A stretch of 64,000 bases of DNA from Arthrobacter silviterrae (GTDB taxonomy: Bacteria > Actinomycetota > Actinomycetes > Actinomycetales > Micrococcaceae), in the NCBI RefSeq assembly GCF_011045165.1, contig NZ_JAAKZI010000002.1:1-64000 (forward strand), read 5' to 3'. Below, in pieces: positions 17,610 through 26,168 of this stretch (the stretch's first letter is position 1; every line of letters begins with the position of its first letter). Position numbers and translations under genes: made by a program. The notes below the pieces were generated by a model. The model saw only the letters and a program-made list of their open reading frames with translations, was not told where the DNA came from and did no database searches.

Positions 17610-19274
17610 ATGAACTCGACGAACAGCCTGAACGGAATCACGTTCAACGGCATTACCCTCACCGCTCCCCCCATCCACCGCCAGGAAGAAATCCTGACCC
17701 CCGAGGCCCTGGACTTCATCGCAGCGCTCAACCGGACCACGACAGCGCGCCGCCACGAGCTGCTTGCAGCCCGCCAGGTGCGACGCCGCCAGATCCTCAG
17801 CGGCACCGACCCCCGCTACCTGCGTGAAACGTCCGGCATCCGCGAGGACCCGAACTGGCGCGTGGCCCCTCCGGCCCCTGGCCTGGAGGACCGCCGCGTG
17901 GAGATCACCGGCCCCGTCGACCGCAAGATGACCATCAACGCCCTGAACTCCGGCGCGAAGGTCTGGCTGGCGGACATGGAGGACGCCTCCACGCCCACGT
18001 GGGGAAACGTGATCCGCGGCCAGCTGAACCTGATCGACGCCCTGGAGCGCCGCATTGACTTCACCAGTGCCGAAGGCAAGGACTACCGGCTCGCACCTGC
18101 CGAGGAACTGCCCACCATCGTGGTCCGTCCCCGCGGCTGGCACCTGCCGGAGAAGCACCTGCTCATCAATGGCCGGCCCCTGGCTGGCGGAATCGTCGAC
18201 TTCGGCCTGTTCTTCTTCCACAACGCCCGCCGGCTGATCGCCCAGGGCAAGGGCCCGTACTTTTACCTGCCGAAGATTGAAAACCACCTGGAGGCACGGC
18301 TCTGGAATGACATCTTCATCCAGGCCCAGGACCTGCTCGGCATCCCGCAGGGCACCATCCGCGCCACCGTCCTGATCGAGACCATCACGGCCGCCTTTGA
18401 GATGGAGGAAATCCTCTACGAACTGCGCGACCACGCCGCCGGCCTGAACGCGGGCCGCTGGGACTACCTGTTCTCGGTGATCAAGAACTTCCGCACCCGC
18501 GGCCCCCGCTTCGTGCTGCCGGACCGCAACCAGATCACCATGACGGCACCATTCATGCGCGCCTACACCGAACAGCTGGTGCGTGCCTGCCACCGCCGCG
18601 GCGCCATGGCCATTGGCGGCATGTCCGCCTTTGTCCCGAACCGCCGCGATCCCGAGGCCAACGCCAACGCCATGCGGAAAACCCGGGCGGACAAGACCCG
18701 TGAGGCCAATGACGGCTTTGACGGTTCCTGGGTGGCGCACCCGGACCTGGTCCCCGTGGCCATGGAGGTCTTTGACGACATGCTGGGCTGGAACCCGAAC
18801 CAGATCTCCCGGCTCCGCGAGGACGTGGAACTGGACGACCACGCGCTGCTGGACGTTGCCGGCACCCAGGGCACCATCACCGAACAGGGCATCCGCGACA
18901 ACATCTGGGTGGGCATCCAGTACATCGAGTCGTGGCTGCGCGGCCACGGCGCCGTCGCCCTGAACAACCTCATGGAAGACGCCGCCACCGCCGAAATTTC
19001 CCGTTCGCAGATCTGGCAGTGGATCCACAGCCAGGCCATCACGGACACGGGCGAGCTCATCACCTTTGACTGGGTGAGGGAAATGCTGGAGGAGGAATTC
19101 GCCAAGATGCCGCGCTTTGACGCGGACCGCTTTGACGACGCCCTGGAGATCTTCGAGACCGTTGCCCTGGGCGAGGAATTCCCCACCTTCCTGACGCTCA
19201 CGGCCTACGCGAAGTACCTGCACGCAGCCCCGGAGCAGCAGCCCGCCGAGACCCGGGTGCTCGCCGCCGCATAA
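17610..19274 (+). CDS. aceB: Malate synthase A
   Basis: 554 residues, the length of the A isoform. Visible are [10 protein letters not shown] and [26 protein letters not shown] with the metal Glu, [18 protein letters not shown] with the second acidic ligand, and [12 protein letters not shown]. It condenses glyoxylate with acetyl-CoA to malate. CAGGAG lies upstream of ATG 17610. It completes the glyoxylate shunt with aceA and lets the cell grow on the acetyl-CoA or C2 units that the upstream aromatic and acyl-CoA pathways release. Confidence 0.96.
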   Translation: MNSTNSLNGITFNGITLTAPPIHRQEEILTPEALDFIAALNRTTTARRHELLAARQVRRRQILSGTDPRYLRETSGIREDPNWRVAPPAPGLEDRRVEITGPVDRKMTINALNSGAKVWLADMEDASTPTWGNVIRGQLNLIDALERRIDFTSAEGKDYRLAPAEELPTIVVRPRGWHLPEKHLLINGRPLAGGIVDFGLFFFHNARRLIAQGKGPYFYLPKIENHLEARLWNDIFIQAQDLLGIPQGTIRATVLIETITAAFEMEEILYELRDHAAGLNAGRWDYLFSVIKNFRTRGPRFVLPDRNQITMTAPFMRAYTEQLVRACHRRGAMAIGGMSAFVPNRRDPEANANAMRKTRADKTREANDGFDGSWVAHPDLVPVAMEVFDDMLGWNPNQISRLREDVELDDHALLDVAGTQGTITEQGIRDNIWVGIQYIESWLRGHGAVALNNLMEDAATAEISRSQIWQWIHSQAITDTGELITFDWVREMLEEEFAKMPRFDADRFDDALEIFETVALGEEFPTFLTLTAYAKYLHAAPEQQPAETRVLAAA

Positions 19275-19348
19275 GTTTGGTTGTTCCATCGGACGCGTCG
19301 CCACTGCAGGCCCGACGGTCGGGCCCCGATGGACAGCCTTAATCCCCC

Positions 19349-19403
19349 CAACGGGCACTTAACGTGGATGTTTTTGAAGAACATCCACGTTAAGTGCCTG
19401 TTG
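19349..19403. repeat. Palindromic intergenic element, copy 1
   Basis: 24-base arms 19349-19372 and 19380-19403 with one mismatch and a 7-base loop. The core arm is CACTTAACGTGGATGTT. It lies 75 bases after aceB and 53 before the DsbA-like gene. A second copy with the same core is at 32913-32969. As a strong hairpin it could end or stabilise the aceA-aceB message, but no T-run follows. Confidence 0.9.
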
Positions 19404-19455
19404 GCGCGTCTTGTGCCGTGGAATAAAGCGGCACCCGCTGCCCGTTGCCGAGAGT

Positions 19456-20160
19456 ATGAAGATTGAGATCTGGTCCGATGTTGCGTGCCCGTGGTGCTAC
19501 ATCGGCAAACGCCGTTTTGAAACTGCCCTGAACGATTTTGCCCACAAGGATTCCGTGGAGGTGCAGTGGCGCAGCTACCAGCTGGACCCCACCCTCCCCG
19601 AGCACTACGACGGCACCGAGATCAGCTACCTGGCCGAGCGCAAGGGCATGGACCCGGCGCAGGTGAAGGGCATGTTTGCCCACGTCACCGAGCAGGCCAA
19701 GGGTGAGGGCCTGGACTACAAGTTCGACGACGTGGTGGTCGCCAACAGCTTCAACGCCCACCAGCTCATCCACCTCGCAGCCACCCAGGGCAAGGCCGAC
19801 GCCGTCAAGGAAGCCCTGCTGTCGGCCCACTTTGAGCACGGCGAAGACATAGGCAGCCGCGAGTTCCTGGTGCGTGCCGGTTCCGCCGCCGGCCTGGCCG
19901 AGGCTGACATCAACGATGCCCTGGACACGGACAAATACGCCGACGACGTCCGCCACGACTTCGCCGAGGCCCGCGCACTGGGCGTGAGCGGGGTGCCGTT
20001 CTTCGTCATTGACAGGAAGTACGGGATCTCCGGCGCCCAACCATCAGCCCTGTTCACGCAGGCCCTCGACGAGGCCTGGCAGGAAGCCCACCCGCTGGCC
20101 ATGGTTTCCTCCGGGGATGCCAACGGCGAGGTGTGCGGCCCCGACGGCTGCGCCATCTAG
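19456..20160 (+). CDS. DsbA-family oxidoreductase (FrnE-like)
   Basis: 234 residues from ATG 19456; no signal peptide, so cytoplasmic. A thioredoxin fold with CPWC at residues 11-14 (EIWSDVACPWCYIGK) and the cis-Pro in SGVPFFVID. The insert is the helical DsbA domain. The C-terminal tail has CGPDGC, a second Cys pair seen in many actinobacterial FrnE-type proteins. FrnE-like enzymes are thiol-disulfide isomerases linked with polyketide biosynthesis or oxidative stress; the substrate here is unknown. It stands alone between aceB and the oxidoreductase genes. Confidence 0.85.
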   Translation: MKIEIWSDVACPWCYIGKRRFETALNDFAHKDSVEVQWRSYQLDPTLPEHYDGTEISYLAERKGMDPAQVKGMFAHVTEQAKGEGLDYKFDDVVVANSFNAHQLIHLAATQGKADAVKEALLSAHFEHGEDIGSREFLVRAGSAAGLAEADINDALDTDKYADDVRHDFAEARALGVSGVPFFVIDRKYGISGAQPSALFTQALDEAWQEAHPLAMVSSGDANGEVCGPDGCAI

Positions 20161-20200
20161 CCGACGGCGGCCCATCTAGCACGGCTGTACCAGCTAGCAT

Positions 20201-20226
20201 CGCCGGGCCCGCACCGCCGGGCCCGC
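20201..20226. repeat. Direct 12-bp GC repeat at a convergent gene boundary
   Basis: CGCCGGGCCCGC occurs twice (20201-20212 and 20215-20226) just before the stop of the next minus-strand gene. The two copies can pair through the GGGCCC core, so it may end transcription from both sides. Confidence 0.4.
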
Positions 20227-21255
20227 TCAGCAGTGGACGGGCTGCCCGCTTGCAACGGACGCCTGCGCGGCCTTGACGATTTCCAGCGTCCGCAGGCCGC
20301 TGCCGCCGTCGGGCTGCGGCTGGCGCCCTGCCTGGATGGCGGAGATGAACTCGTCGATCATGAGCGAATCGAGATCGGCCCCGTAGGGCAGCCAGGCCGC
20401 ACCCAGCGCGTCAAAGCCGCCCACGTGGGACGCGAAGGGGTCGATCCTGACCGAACCCTTGGTGCCCGTCACGGTGAATGTCAGCCCGCCCCAGGTGGGC
20501 GCACTGGCCGGCTGGCTCCACGAACAGTCAATGGTGGCTATGACCCCGCCCTGATACGTGATGGTGACGAGCCCCCCGGTCTCCACGGTGACCCCGCGCT
20601 GGGCGTGGAGGATGCGGTTGGACACGGCGTGGATGCGCTGGGCTGGGACGCCCAGCAGGTCATCGAGCAGGTCCGCGCAGTGGACCACATGGTCCACCAG
20701 GGCGCCGCCGCCCGCCAGTTCGGGATCGGTGAACCAGGCCCTGTCGGAGGGCATCCAGCCGTTGTTGGTACCCACCACGGACACAATGTCGCCCAGCTCA
20801 CCGGCCCGGACCATGCCCCTTAGTTCCTGGTAGGCCGGTGAAAACCGGACGGGGAAGGCTGTCATCAGCCTGACCCCCGCCGCGGCGGCCGCCTCCAGGG
20901 CAAGCTCCGCATCCGCCACGCTGGTGGCCAGCGGCTTCTCGCACAAAACGTGCGCCCCGGCAGCCGCAAACTGCTGGACCAGCCCGGCATGCTTGGAGTT
21001 CTCGCTGCAGATGACCACAGCGTCGGGCCGCCAGTCCAGCACCTCCTGGTAGCTGTCGGCATAGGCGGCGCCGTGGGCTGCGGCAAACGCGGCACCCCTG
21101 AGCTCCCCCTCCGGAGACTGGGCGCTGTCAGGGTCCGCTGTCAAAAGTTCGACGTCGGCGCGCCCGGCAAGGTGCCGGATGTAGCTGGCGGCGTGCGTGT
21201 GGGCGAAGGACAGCACGGCCACCCGCAGCCGGCCGGGGCGGATGGGGGCGGTCAT
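20227..21255 (-). CDS. Gfo/Idh/MocA-family oxidoreductase
   Basis: 342 residues. The N-terminal NAD(P) fold starts LRVAVLSFAHTHAASYI, an atypical dinucleotide strand with FAHTHA in place of GxGxxG; this variant is known in some family members. CEKPLA with the conserved Lys (residue about 100) and GGGALVDHVVHCADLL with the active-site Asp/His follow. The C-terminal sheet domain is complete. It probably oxidises a sugar or cyclitol at a ring carbon. It overlaps the next gene by 4 bases and so is the second gene of a pair. Confidence 0.85.
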   Translation of the reverse strand: MTAPIRPGRLRVAVLSFAHTHAASYIRHLAGRADVELLTADPDSAQSPEGELRGAAFAAAHGAAYADSYQEVLDWRPDAVVICSENSKHAGLVQQFAAAGAHVLCEKPLATSVADAELALEAAAAAGVRLMTAFPVRFSPAYQELRGMVRAGELGDIVSVVGTNNGWMPSDRAWFTDPELAGGGALVDHVVHCADLLDDLLGVPAQRIHAVSNRILHAQRGVTVETGGLVTITYQGGVIATIDCSWSQPASAPTWGGLTFTVTGTKGSVRIDPFASHVGGFDALGAAWLPYGADLDSLMIDEFISAIQAGRQPQPDGGSGLRTLEIVKAAQASVASGQPVHC

Positions 21256-22274
21256 GAAGGCACCTCTTCGCTGGTGAGGACGTGGGTGGTTGAGAAGGGG
21301 ACGGATTGCCCGGTGCGGAGGGATTCCAGCGCCGCTTCGGCGATTGCCACGGCAATGATGCCGTCCTCCAGCGACACCCGCGGGGCCGCGCCGCCGGCAA
21401 AGGCGTCAGCGAACTCGCGAATTTCGGTCAGGTACGGGCTTTCCTCAACCCCGGCGGGAGGCAGGTAGGAATCCGCCACCCCGGCCGGCAGGTTCCTGAC
21501 CACCGAGGTGTCTGCGGCAGAGTCGAAACGCAGGGCGCCGGAGTCCCCGGCAATGTCAAAGGATGTGCGGAAATCCATCCCCGGAGGCCCCCACACGCCC
21601 TGGATGTGGGAGATCGCACCGGCTACATGGGTGAGGGTCACGTGGGCGCTGACAATGCGCGCCGGCTCCCCGTCCCCAGCGCCGTCGGCGCCTGCCGTGT
21701 TTTGCACCGCATAGACGGCGGTGATGTCGCCGGCCAGCCAGCGGGCCTGGTCGAGGTCGTGGATCATCTGGTCCATGATGATGCCCCCCGACTGTTCCAC
21801 ATCGTAAAACCAGGGGCTGGCCGGGCCGGCGCCGCCACGGTTGAACCTGAGCACGGCGGGAGTGCCCACCCTGCCGCCGTCGACCGCTTCCTTAGCTGCG
21901 GCGTAGGCCGGAAAGTACCGGACCACATGCCCGGGGTAGAGCTGCACACCGGCCTCGCGGACCGCGCCCAGAATGGCCTTCCCGTCCACCACTGTGCGGC
22001 CAACGGGCTTTTCACACACGATGTCCTTGCCTGCTGCCGCCGCGGCCACCGCGATGCTGCGGTGGCTGGTGGTCGGGGTGCAGATGTCGACAATGTCGGC
22101 GCCGGCCAGCAGTTCCTGCAGCGATGCCGCCACGGACAGTCCGTACTGGGCCGCCAGCTCCTCCGCGCCCTCGAGGGAGAAAACGGTGACTGTTGCACCG
22201 AGTTCCAGCCAGGCAGGCACATGTACATGGGTGATCCCGCCGGAACCGACCAGTCCTACTCGAATCTGTTTCAT
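21252..22274 (-). CDS. Gfo/Idh/MocA-family oxidoreductase
   Basis: 340 residues. RVGLVGSGGITHVHV is a regular GxGxxx cofactor loop, followed by CEKPVGRTV with the catalytic Lys and GGIIMDQMIHDLDQARWL with the Asp/His pair. It forms a coupled pair with the gene at 20227. Paired Gfo/Idh/MocA genes beside an ABC sugar importer often carry out oxidation and later reduction in a 3-keto sugar route; this is inference. No clear ribosome site precedes ATG 22274. Confidence 0.87.
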   Translation of the reverse strand: MKQIRVGLVGSGGITHVHVPAWLELGATVTVFSLEGAEELAAQYGLSVAASLQELLAGADIVDICTPTTSHRSIAVAAAAAGKDIVCEKPVGRTVVDGKAILGAVREAGVQLYPGHVVRYFPAYAAAKEAVDGGRVGTPAVLRFNRGGAGPASPWFYDVEQSGGIIMDQMIHDLDQARWLAGDITAVYAVQNTAGADGAGDGEPARIVSAHVTLTHVAGAISHIQGVWGPPGMDFRTSFDIAGDSGALRFDSAADTSVVRNLPAGVADSYLPPAGVEESPYLTEIREFADAFAGGAAPRVSLEDGIIAVAIAEAALESLRTGQSVPFSTTHVLTSEEVPS

Positions 22275-22293
22275 GGCTGGAGACTACCAGCGG

Positions 22294-22503
22294 CTAGGGC
22301 TGGGACGTGGTTATCTCGAATCTCAGCTGCGCCCAAGCACCTCCACCGCCTCCGCGCGCTGGCTGGTCAGCCAGAGCCGCATAGAGCTTGTGGGTGTCCC
22401 TGGGATTGATCCGCCCCCGCACGGACGCCATGTACTTCAGCGGATAGGTGCACAGCACTGCCCGCAGGGTGCCGAGCGCCTTCGGCCGCGCCGACCACGG
22501 CAA
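22294..22503 (-). pseudogene. Possible 3' remnant of a glycoside hydrolase gene
   Basis: An open stretch of about 69 residues with the C-terminal sequence LCTYPLKYMASVRGRINPRDTHKLYAALAD. I recall a similar YPLEYxAAxRPxVNPExTxxLYxAL pattern at the end of actinobacterial cellulase-like or mannosidase-like glycoside hydrolases. No N-terminal domain remains. An ATG at 22515-22517 in another frame, with a purine-rich stretch upstream, might be the start of the fused original. Likely a deletion scar between the importer and oxidoreductase genes. The rest of 22275-22613 holds only the terminator. Confidence 0.4.
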
Positions 22504-22543
22504 AATTGCTCTTCATGCTGGTGTTCCGTCCTGTTGTTTAAGT

Positions 22544-22595
22544 ACGACGGCGGCACCAGGGCGGGTTTTGCAACTCGCCCGGGTGCCGCCGTCGT
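22544..22595 (-). terminator. Terminator hairpin of the sugar importer operon
   Basis: 24-base arms (22544-22567 and 22572-22595; about 22 of 24 paired) around a 4-base loop. The stem begins ACGACGGCGGCACC. It sits 18 bases after the stop of the last permease gene on the minus strand. Confidence 0.8.
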
Positions 22596-22613
22596 CCGTC
22601 TTGAAAGGGGCCG

Positions 22614-23453
22614 CTACTTGACGGCGCCCGCCGTCAAACCTGCCACGAAGTTCTTTTGCAGGAGCAGGAAGCCGATCACGATCGGGATGCTGACCACCAC
22701 GGAGGCGGCCATGATCTGGTTCCAGTACACATTGGTCTGCGTCGAGTAGAGCTGCAGGCCCACGGCCAGGGTCCGGTTGGCGTCGGTGGTCATGACCGAG
22801 GCGAAGAGGACCTCGCCCCAGCTGGTCATGAAGCTGTAGATGGCCACGGCGACCAGGCCGGGCCGGGCGGCGGGCAGGATGACCCGGATGAGTGCGCGCA
22901 TCGGCCCGCAGCCATCCACCTTTGCGGCCTCGTCCAGCTCGCGCGGGATGCCGTCAAAGTAGCCGGCCAGCATCCAGATGGAGAACGGCAGCGAGAACGT
23001 CAGGTACGTGATGATCAGCCCGGTCCGGGTGCCCACCAGCTGCAGGCCGAAGTTGGTGTTGATGTTGACGAAGATCAGGAACAGCGGCAGCAGGAACAGC
23101 ACGCCGGGCAGCATCTGGGTGGACAGGACAGTGGTGGAGAAGATGGTGCGGCCGCGGAAGTTGTAGCGGGAGATCGCATAGGAGGCGAAGATGGCGATGA
23201 TCAGCGAGAGCACGGTGGCCACGCTGGAGACGATGACCGAGTTGAGGAAGTAGCTGGCCAGCGGCACCGTCTGCCACATGTCGATGTAGGGCTGGATGGT
23301 CAGCGTGCTGGGCCACCAGGAGAACGCTCCCTGGACATCCTTCAACGGTTTCAGGCCGGAGATGACCATGACCCAGATGGGGACGATCGTGAAGATGCTC
23401 AGCAGCGTGATGGTGGTGATTCTGAACGCCTTGGCGCTGGTGGTTTCATGCAC
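22614..23453 (-). CDS. Sugar ABC transporter permease (MalG-like)
   Basis: 279 residues with six hydrophobic segments. The cytoplasmic EAA loop is ELDEAAKVDGCGPMRAL, in the usual place before the fifth helix. It pairs with the MalF-like protein (8-base gene overlap) to form the membrane channel of a CUT1 importer. No ATPase gene is in the cluster; CUT1 systems in actinobacteria commonly share one MsiK-type ATPase encoded elsewhere. Confidence 0.93.
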   Translation of the reverse strand: MHETTSAKAFRITTITLLSIFTIVPIWVMVISGLKPLKDVQGAFSWWPSTLTIQPYIDMWQTVPLASYFLNSVIVSSVATVLSLIIAIFASYAISRYNFRGRTIFSTTVLSTQMLPGVLFLLPLFLIFVNINTNFGLQLVGTRTGLIITYLTFSLPFSIWMLAGYFDGIPRELDEAAKVDGCGPMRALIRVILPAARPGLVAVAIYSFMTSWGEVLFASVMTTDANRTLAVGLQLYSTQTNVYWNQIMAASVVVSIPIVIGFLLLQKNFVAGLTAGAVK

Positions 23454-24429
23454 GGTCTTTCCTCCGGTTCATGATGAGAAGGTAGATTCCGCTGACGACC
23501 AGCAGGAACAGCAGGAGCAGCACGGACATGGCCGCACCGGAACCGAAGTTCCACGTCAGGAACGACGCGTTGTAGATGTGGAAGGAGATCAGGTCCCCGG
23601 CCGGCGGGTTGGAGCCGCCAAACAGCACAAACGGGGTGTTGAAGTCGTTGAAGGTCCACAGGAACATGACCAGCAGCAGCACCATGTTGACGGGGCGCAG
23701 CATGGGCAGCGTGATCGCCGACCACTGGCGCAGCGGCTTGGCGCCGTCCACGGCGGACGCCTCGTAGACGTCGTTGGGGATCGACTGCAGCCCGGCCATT
23801 AGCATGAGGAAGGCAAACGGCCACATGCGCCAGATGGCCACGATGACCACCGCCCAGAACGCGTTGTTGCCGATCAGCCAGAATGGCCTGTCGCCGGGCA
23901 GGCCCAGGTTGTCGAAGAAGAAGTGGTTGATGGCCCCGTTGTCCTTCTGCAGCATGAATTTCCAGGCAATGACGCCGGCGTACATGGGAAGGGCGTAGGG
24001 AATCAGGAACAGGGTGCGGAAGAAGCCGCGGCCGAAGAAGGATTTTTGCAGGGCGACGGCGGCGGCCATGCCGAGCCCCCACGAAATGCCGACCACCAGG
24101 ATGGTGAATGCGGCCGTGATCAGGAAGGACTTCAGGAGCCCGGAGCCGACGGCGGAATTGAAGTCGAGTGCGATCTGGTAGTTCTTCAGGCCGGTGACCG
24201 GGGCGTTGCCCCAGTTGGAAATGAACATCTTGGTGAGCTTGAGGAAGCTCATCCAGATCCCGGTCACCATGGGAATGACGTGGATGACCAGCTCAAAAAT
24301 GACGGCGGGGGCAAGCAGCGCATAAGGCAGCCACCAGCCGGCGCGGCGGCCTTTGCGGTTCTCGCCGCGAGGCGCCTTGGCTGACGCCCCGGACTTTCGG
24401 GTGGTGGTGGTTGCAGACACTGCGGACAC
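23446..24429 (-). CDS. Sugar ABC transporter permease (MalF-like)
   Basis: 327 residues. A Lys/Arg-rich N-terminus (residues 10-30) precedes six membrane spans. The EAA motif is DVYEASAVDGAKPLRQW. MalF-type partner of the following permease. It is separated from the binding-protein gene by 94 bases holding a strong hairpin (24455-24497), which would keep the membrane proteins at lower level than the binding protein. Confidence 0.93.
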   Translation of the reverse strand: MSAVSATTTTRKSGASAKAPRGENRKGRRAGWWLPYALLAPAVIFELVIHVIPMVTGIWMSFLKLTKMFISNWGNAPVTGLKNYQIALDFNSAVGSGLLKSFLITAAFTILVVGISWGLGMAAAVALQKSFFGRGFFRTLFLIPYALPMYAGVIAWKFMLQKDNGAINHFFFDNLGLPGDRPFWLIGNNAFWAVVIVAIWRMWPFAFLMLMAGLQSIPNDVYEASAVDGAKPLRQWSAITLPMLRPVNMVLLLVMFLWTFNDFNTPFVLFGGSNPPAGDLISFHIYNASFLTWNFGSGAAMSVLLLLFLLVVSGIYLLIMNRRKDRA

Positions 24430-24454
24430 TCACCTTTCTGGGAAGGACTTGGTC

Positions 24455-24497
24455 GGTGAAGGGGCGGGGCCGGCTGCGCGGGCCCCGCCCCTTCACC
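24455..24497 (-). terminator. Intercistronic hairpin between binding protein and permeases
   Basis: Perfect 17-base arms (GGTGAAGGGGCGGGGCC, 24455-24471, and its complement 24481-24497) with a 9-base loop. No T-run follows. Its position matches that of the malE-malF type attenuating or mRNA-stabilising hairpins. Confidence 0.8.
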
Positions 24498-24523
24498 GCC
24501 TGGTTGGGCTGGACAACTGACGG

Positions 24524-25831
24524 TTAGCCGGCGGCCTCGACTGCCTGCTGCGCGGTGGTCAGGGCCGCCTTGATGTCTGCCTTGCTGACGGTGCCGCCGG
24601 AAGCAACCTTGGCGAACATCTGGTTCATGGCCTTGCCGACAGTGCTCTCAAACTGGTCCTCGGCCGCCACCAGCGGGAGGGGCTTGGACTTGTTGGAGTA
24701 GATGTCCTCAAAGGTCTTGGCCTGCTCCGCATTGGTGGTGAAGCTCGGGGTCACTCCCTGGAGGACGGGGAGTGCGGCGAAGGACTTGTCCAGGGAGGCC
24801 TGCGTGGCTTCGCTGGTCATGAACTTCACGAACTGGAGGGCGGCGTCCTTGTTCTTCGTGTTCTTGAAGATGGACATGTTGATCCCCGCCACCATCGTGG
24901 CAATCTGCTGCCCGCCGGCCGGCGCCGGGAAGGCGACCACGCCGTAGGCGTCATCCTTCATGCCCTGCGAGGCAATGGAGCTGTTGGCGTTGTTCTGGCT
25001 CAGCACCATGGCCGCCTTGCCGTTGGCGAAGTCGTTGATGGCCTGGGTGCCGTTGTCGTACTGGGCGTTGGAGGGGTTGACCACCTTGTCCGCCTGCATC
25101 AGGTCCAGGTAGCGGGCAATGCCGTTGACGATTCCATCGGAGGTGAAGGTGGGCTTGCCGTCGGGGCCAAAGAATTCAGCACCGTTCTGGGCTGCATTGA
25201 TGAACGCGAAGTGGGAATTTTCCGTGTAGCTTCCTGCCGCCAGGGTCATGCCGTGGACGCTGCCGGCGGTCAGCTTCTTGGCGTCGGCCACCATCTCTTC
25301 CCAGGTGGTGGGAGGGGTCAGGCCGGCATCCTTGAACATGGCCTTGTTGTAGTACAGCCCGTAGGCCAGTCCGTACAGGGGGACGGAGGTGGGGTCCTGT
25401 CCGGGGACGCCGCCGGTGTCCATGGCCGTCTTGACGAACTTGGCCTTGCCGCCAATCGCGTCAAAGGCTGCGGAGTCGAACGGCATGAAGGCGCCGGTGG
25501 ACTGCAGGGAAGCCGCCCAGGTGTTGCCGATGTTGAGCACATCGGGTGACTGGCCGGAGGTGACGGCGGTCTGGATGCGGGTCTGCAGGTCATTCCAGCC
25601 GATCACTTCAAGGTTGACCTTGATGCCCGTCTGGTCCTGGAATTTCTGCAGCTCCGGCGTGAGCACCTGCTTGTCGTTGTCAAGGCTGGTGCCCTGGTTG
25701 CTGGCCCAGTAGGTGAGGGTCTTTCCCCCGCCATTCGTGGCGCCGGAATTGCTGGTGCCACCGCTGCAGCCTGTTGCGGTTATTGCAAGGGCTGCGATTG
25801 CCGCTGCTGCGGCAAAAGTACGAATTTTCAC
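24524..25831 (-). CDS. Sugar-binding lipoprotein of an ABC importer
   Basis: 435 residues. Signal peptide MKIRTFAAAAAIAALAITATG with lipobox Cys at residue 22, then a Ser/Gly/Asn linker. The mature part has the CUT1 binding-protein pattern (YGLAYGLYYNKAMFKDAG, ALQFVKFMTSEATQ). It would be anchored on the outer face of the membrane and hand a sugar to the two permeases. First gene of the importer operon, under the promoter at 25920-25956. Confidence 0.93.
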   Translation of the reverse strand: MKIRTFAAAAAIAALAITATGCSGGTSNSGATNGGGKTLTYWASNQGTSLDNDKQVLTPELQKFQDQTGIKVNLEVIGWNDLQTRIQTAVTSGQSPDVLNIGNTWAASLQSTGAFMPFDSAAFDAIGGKAKFVKTAMDTGGVPGQDPTSVPLYGLAYGLYYNKAMFKDAGLTPPTTWEEMVADAKKLTAGSVHGMTLAAGSYTENSHFAFINAAQNGAEFFGPDGKPTFTSDGIVNGIARYLDLMQADKVVNPSNAQYDNGTQAINDFANGKAAMVLSQNNANSSIASQGMKDDAYGVVAFPAPAGGQQIATMVAGINMSIFKNTKNKDAALQFVKFMTSEATQASLDKSFAALPVLQGVTPSFTTNAEQAKTFEDIYSNKSKPLPLVAAEDQFESTVGKAMNQMFAKVASGGTVSKADIKAALTTAQQAVEAAG

Positions 25832-25919
25832 TGTCGCGACTTCCTTGTCATTGTCGTGCGATTCCCGATTTTTCGTGATCTGAGCGTCCCGGGCGAACCC
25901 GTTCCCCTACGTGAGACCA

Positions 25920-25956
25920 AACCTAGATGAACTTATGTCGATCGTCAATCAAAAGT
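25920..25956 (-). promoter_or_regulatory. Promoter and operator of the sugar importer operon
   Basis: On the minus strand TTGACG (25948-25943), 17 bases, TAGGTT (25925-25920). The surrounding 37 bases match the promoter at 28607-28643 at 30 of 37 positions, including a dyad ACTTTTG / CATAAGT around the -35 box. The shared block is described as a finding. Confidence 0.75.
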
Positions 25957-26102
25957 AATGAATCATTTTTAAGGCTATTGGATTGCAGTCATCAAATCTC
26001 GGCTGCCGGGGCGCGAAAATTCGGTAGCAGCTCGGCCAAAAACCTTGCAATCACGCGGTTTTTGGGATGAAAAATGGGCCACCTGCCGTGTGACCAGCTT
26101 AA

Positions 26103-26116
26103 CTGAACCGGTTCAG
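26103..26116. promoter_or_regulatory. Perfect palindrome, LacI-type operator
   Basis: CTGAACCGGTTCAG is a perfect 14-bp palindrome with the central CG of LacI/GalR operators. It lies 52 bases after the end of the lacI-type gene and about 270 bases upstream of the binding-protein start. The gene-free stretch 25832-26168 contains this site, the importer promoter (25920-25956), an AT-rich segment (25950-25990), and nothing else I can support. Confidence 0.6.
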
Positions 26117-26168
26117 CGCTGCGGCATCGTTACCGCTTTGTTATGATCCGCAGGCGGTGCCGGCAGGC

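Noticed and set aside
16194-19358. Very long open frame antisense to aceA-aceB (over 1000 codons).
   Set aside because: High-GC codon use makes the opposite strand stop-poor. The product is Gly/Val/His-rich without domains, while both sense genes are clear enzymes.
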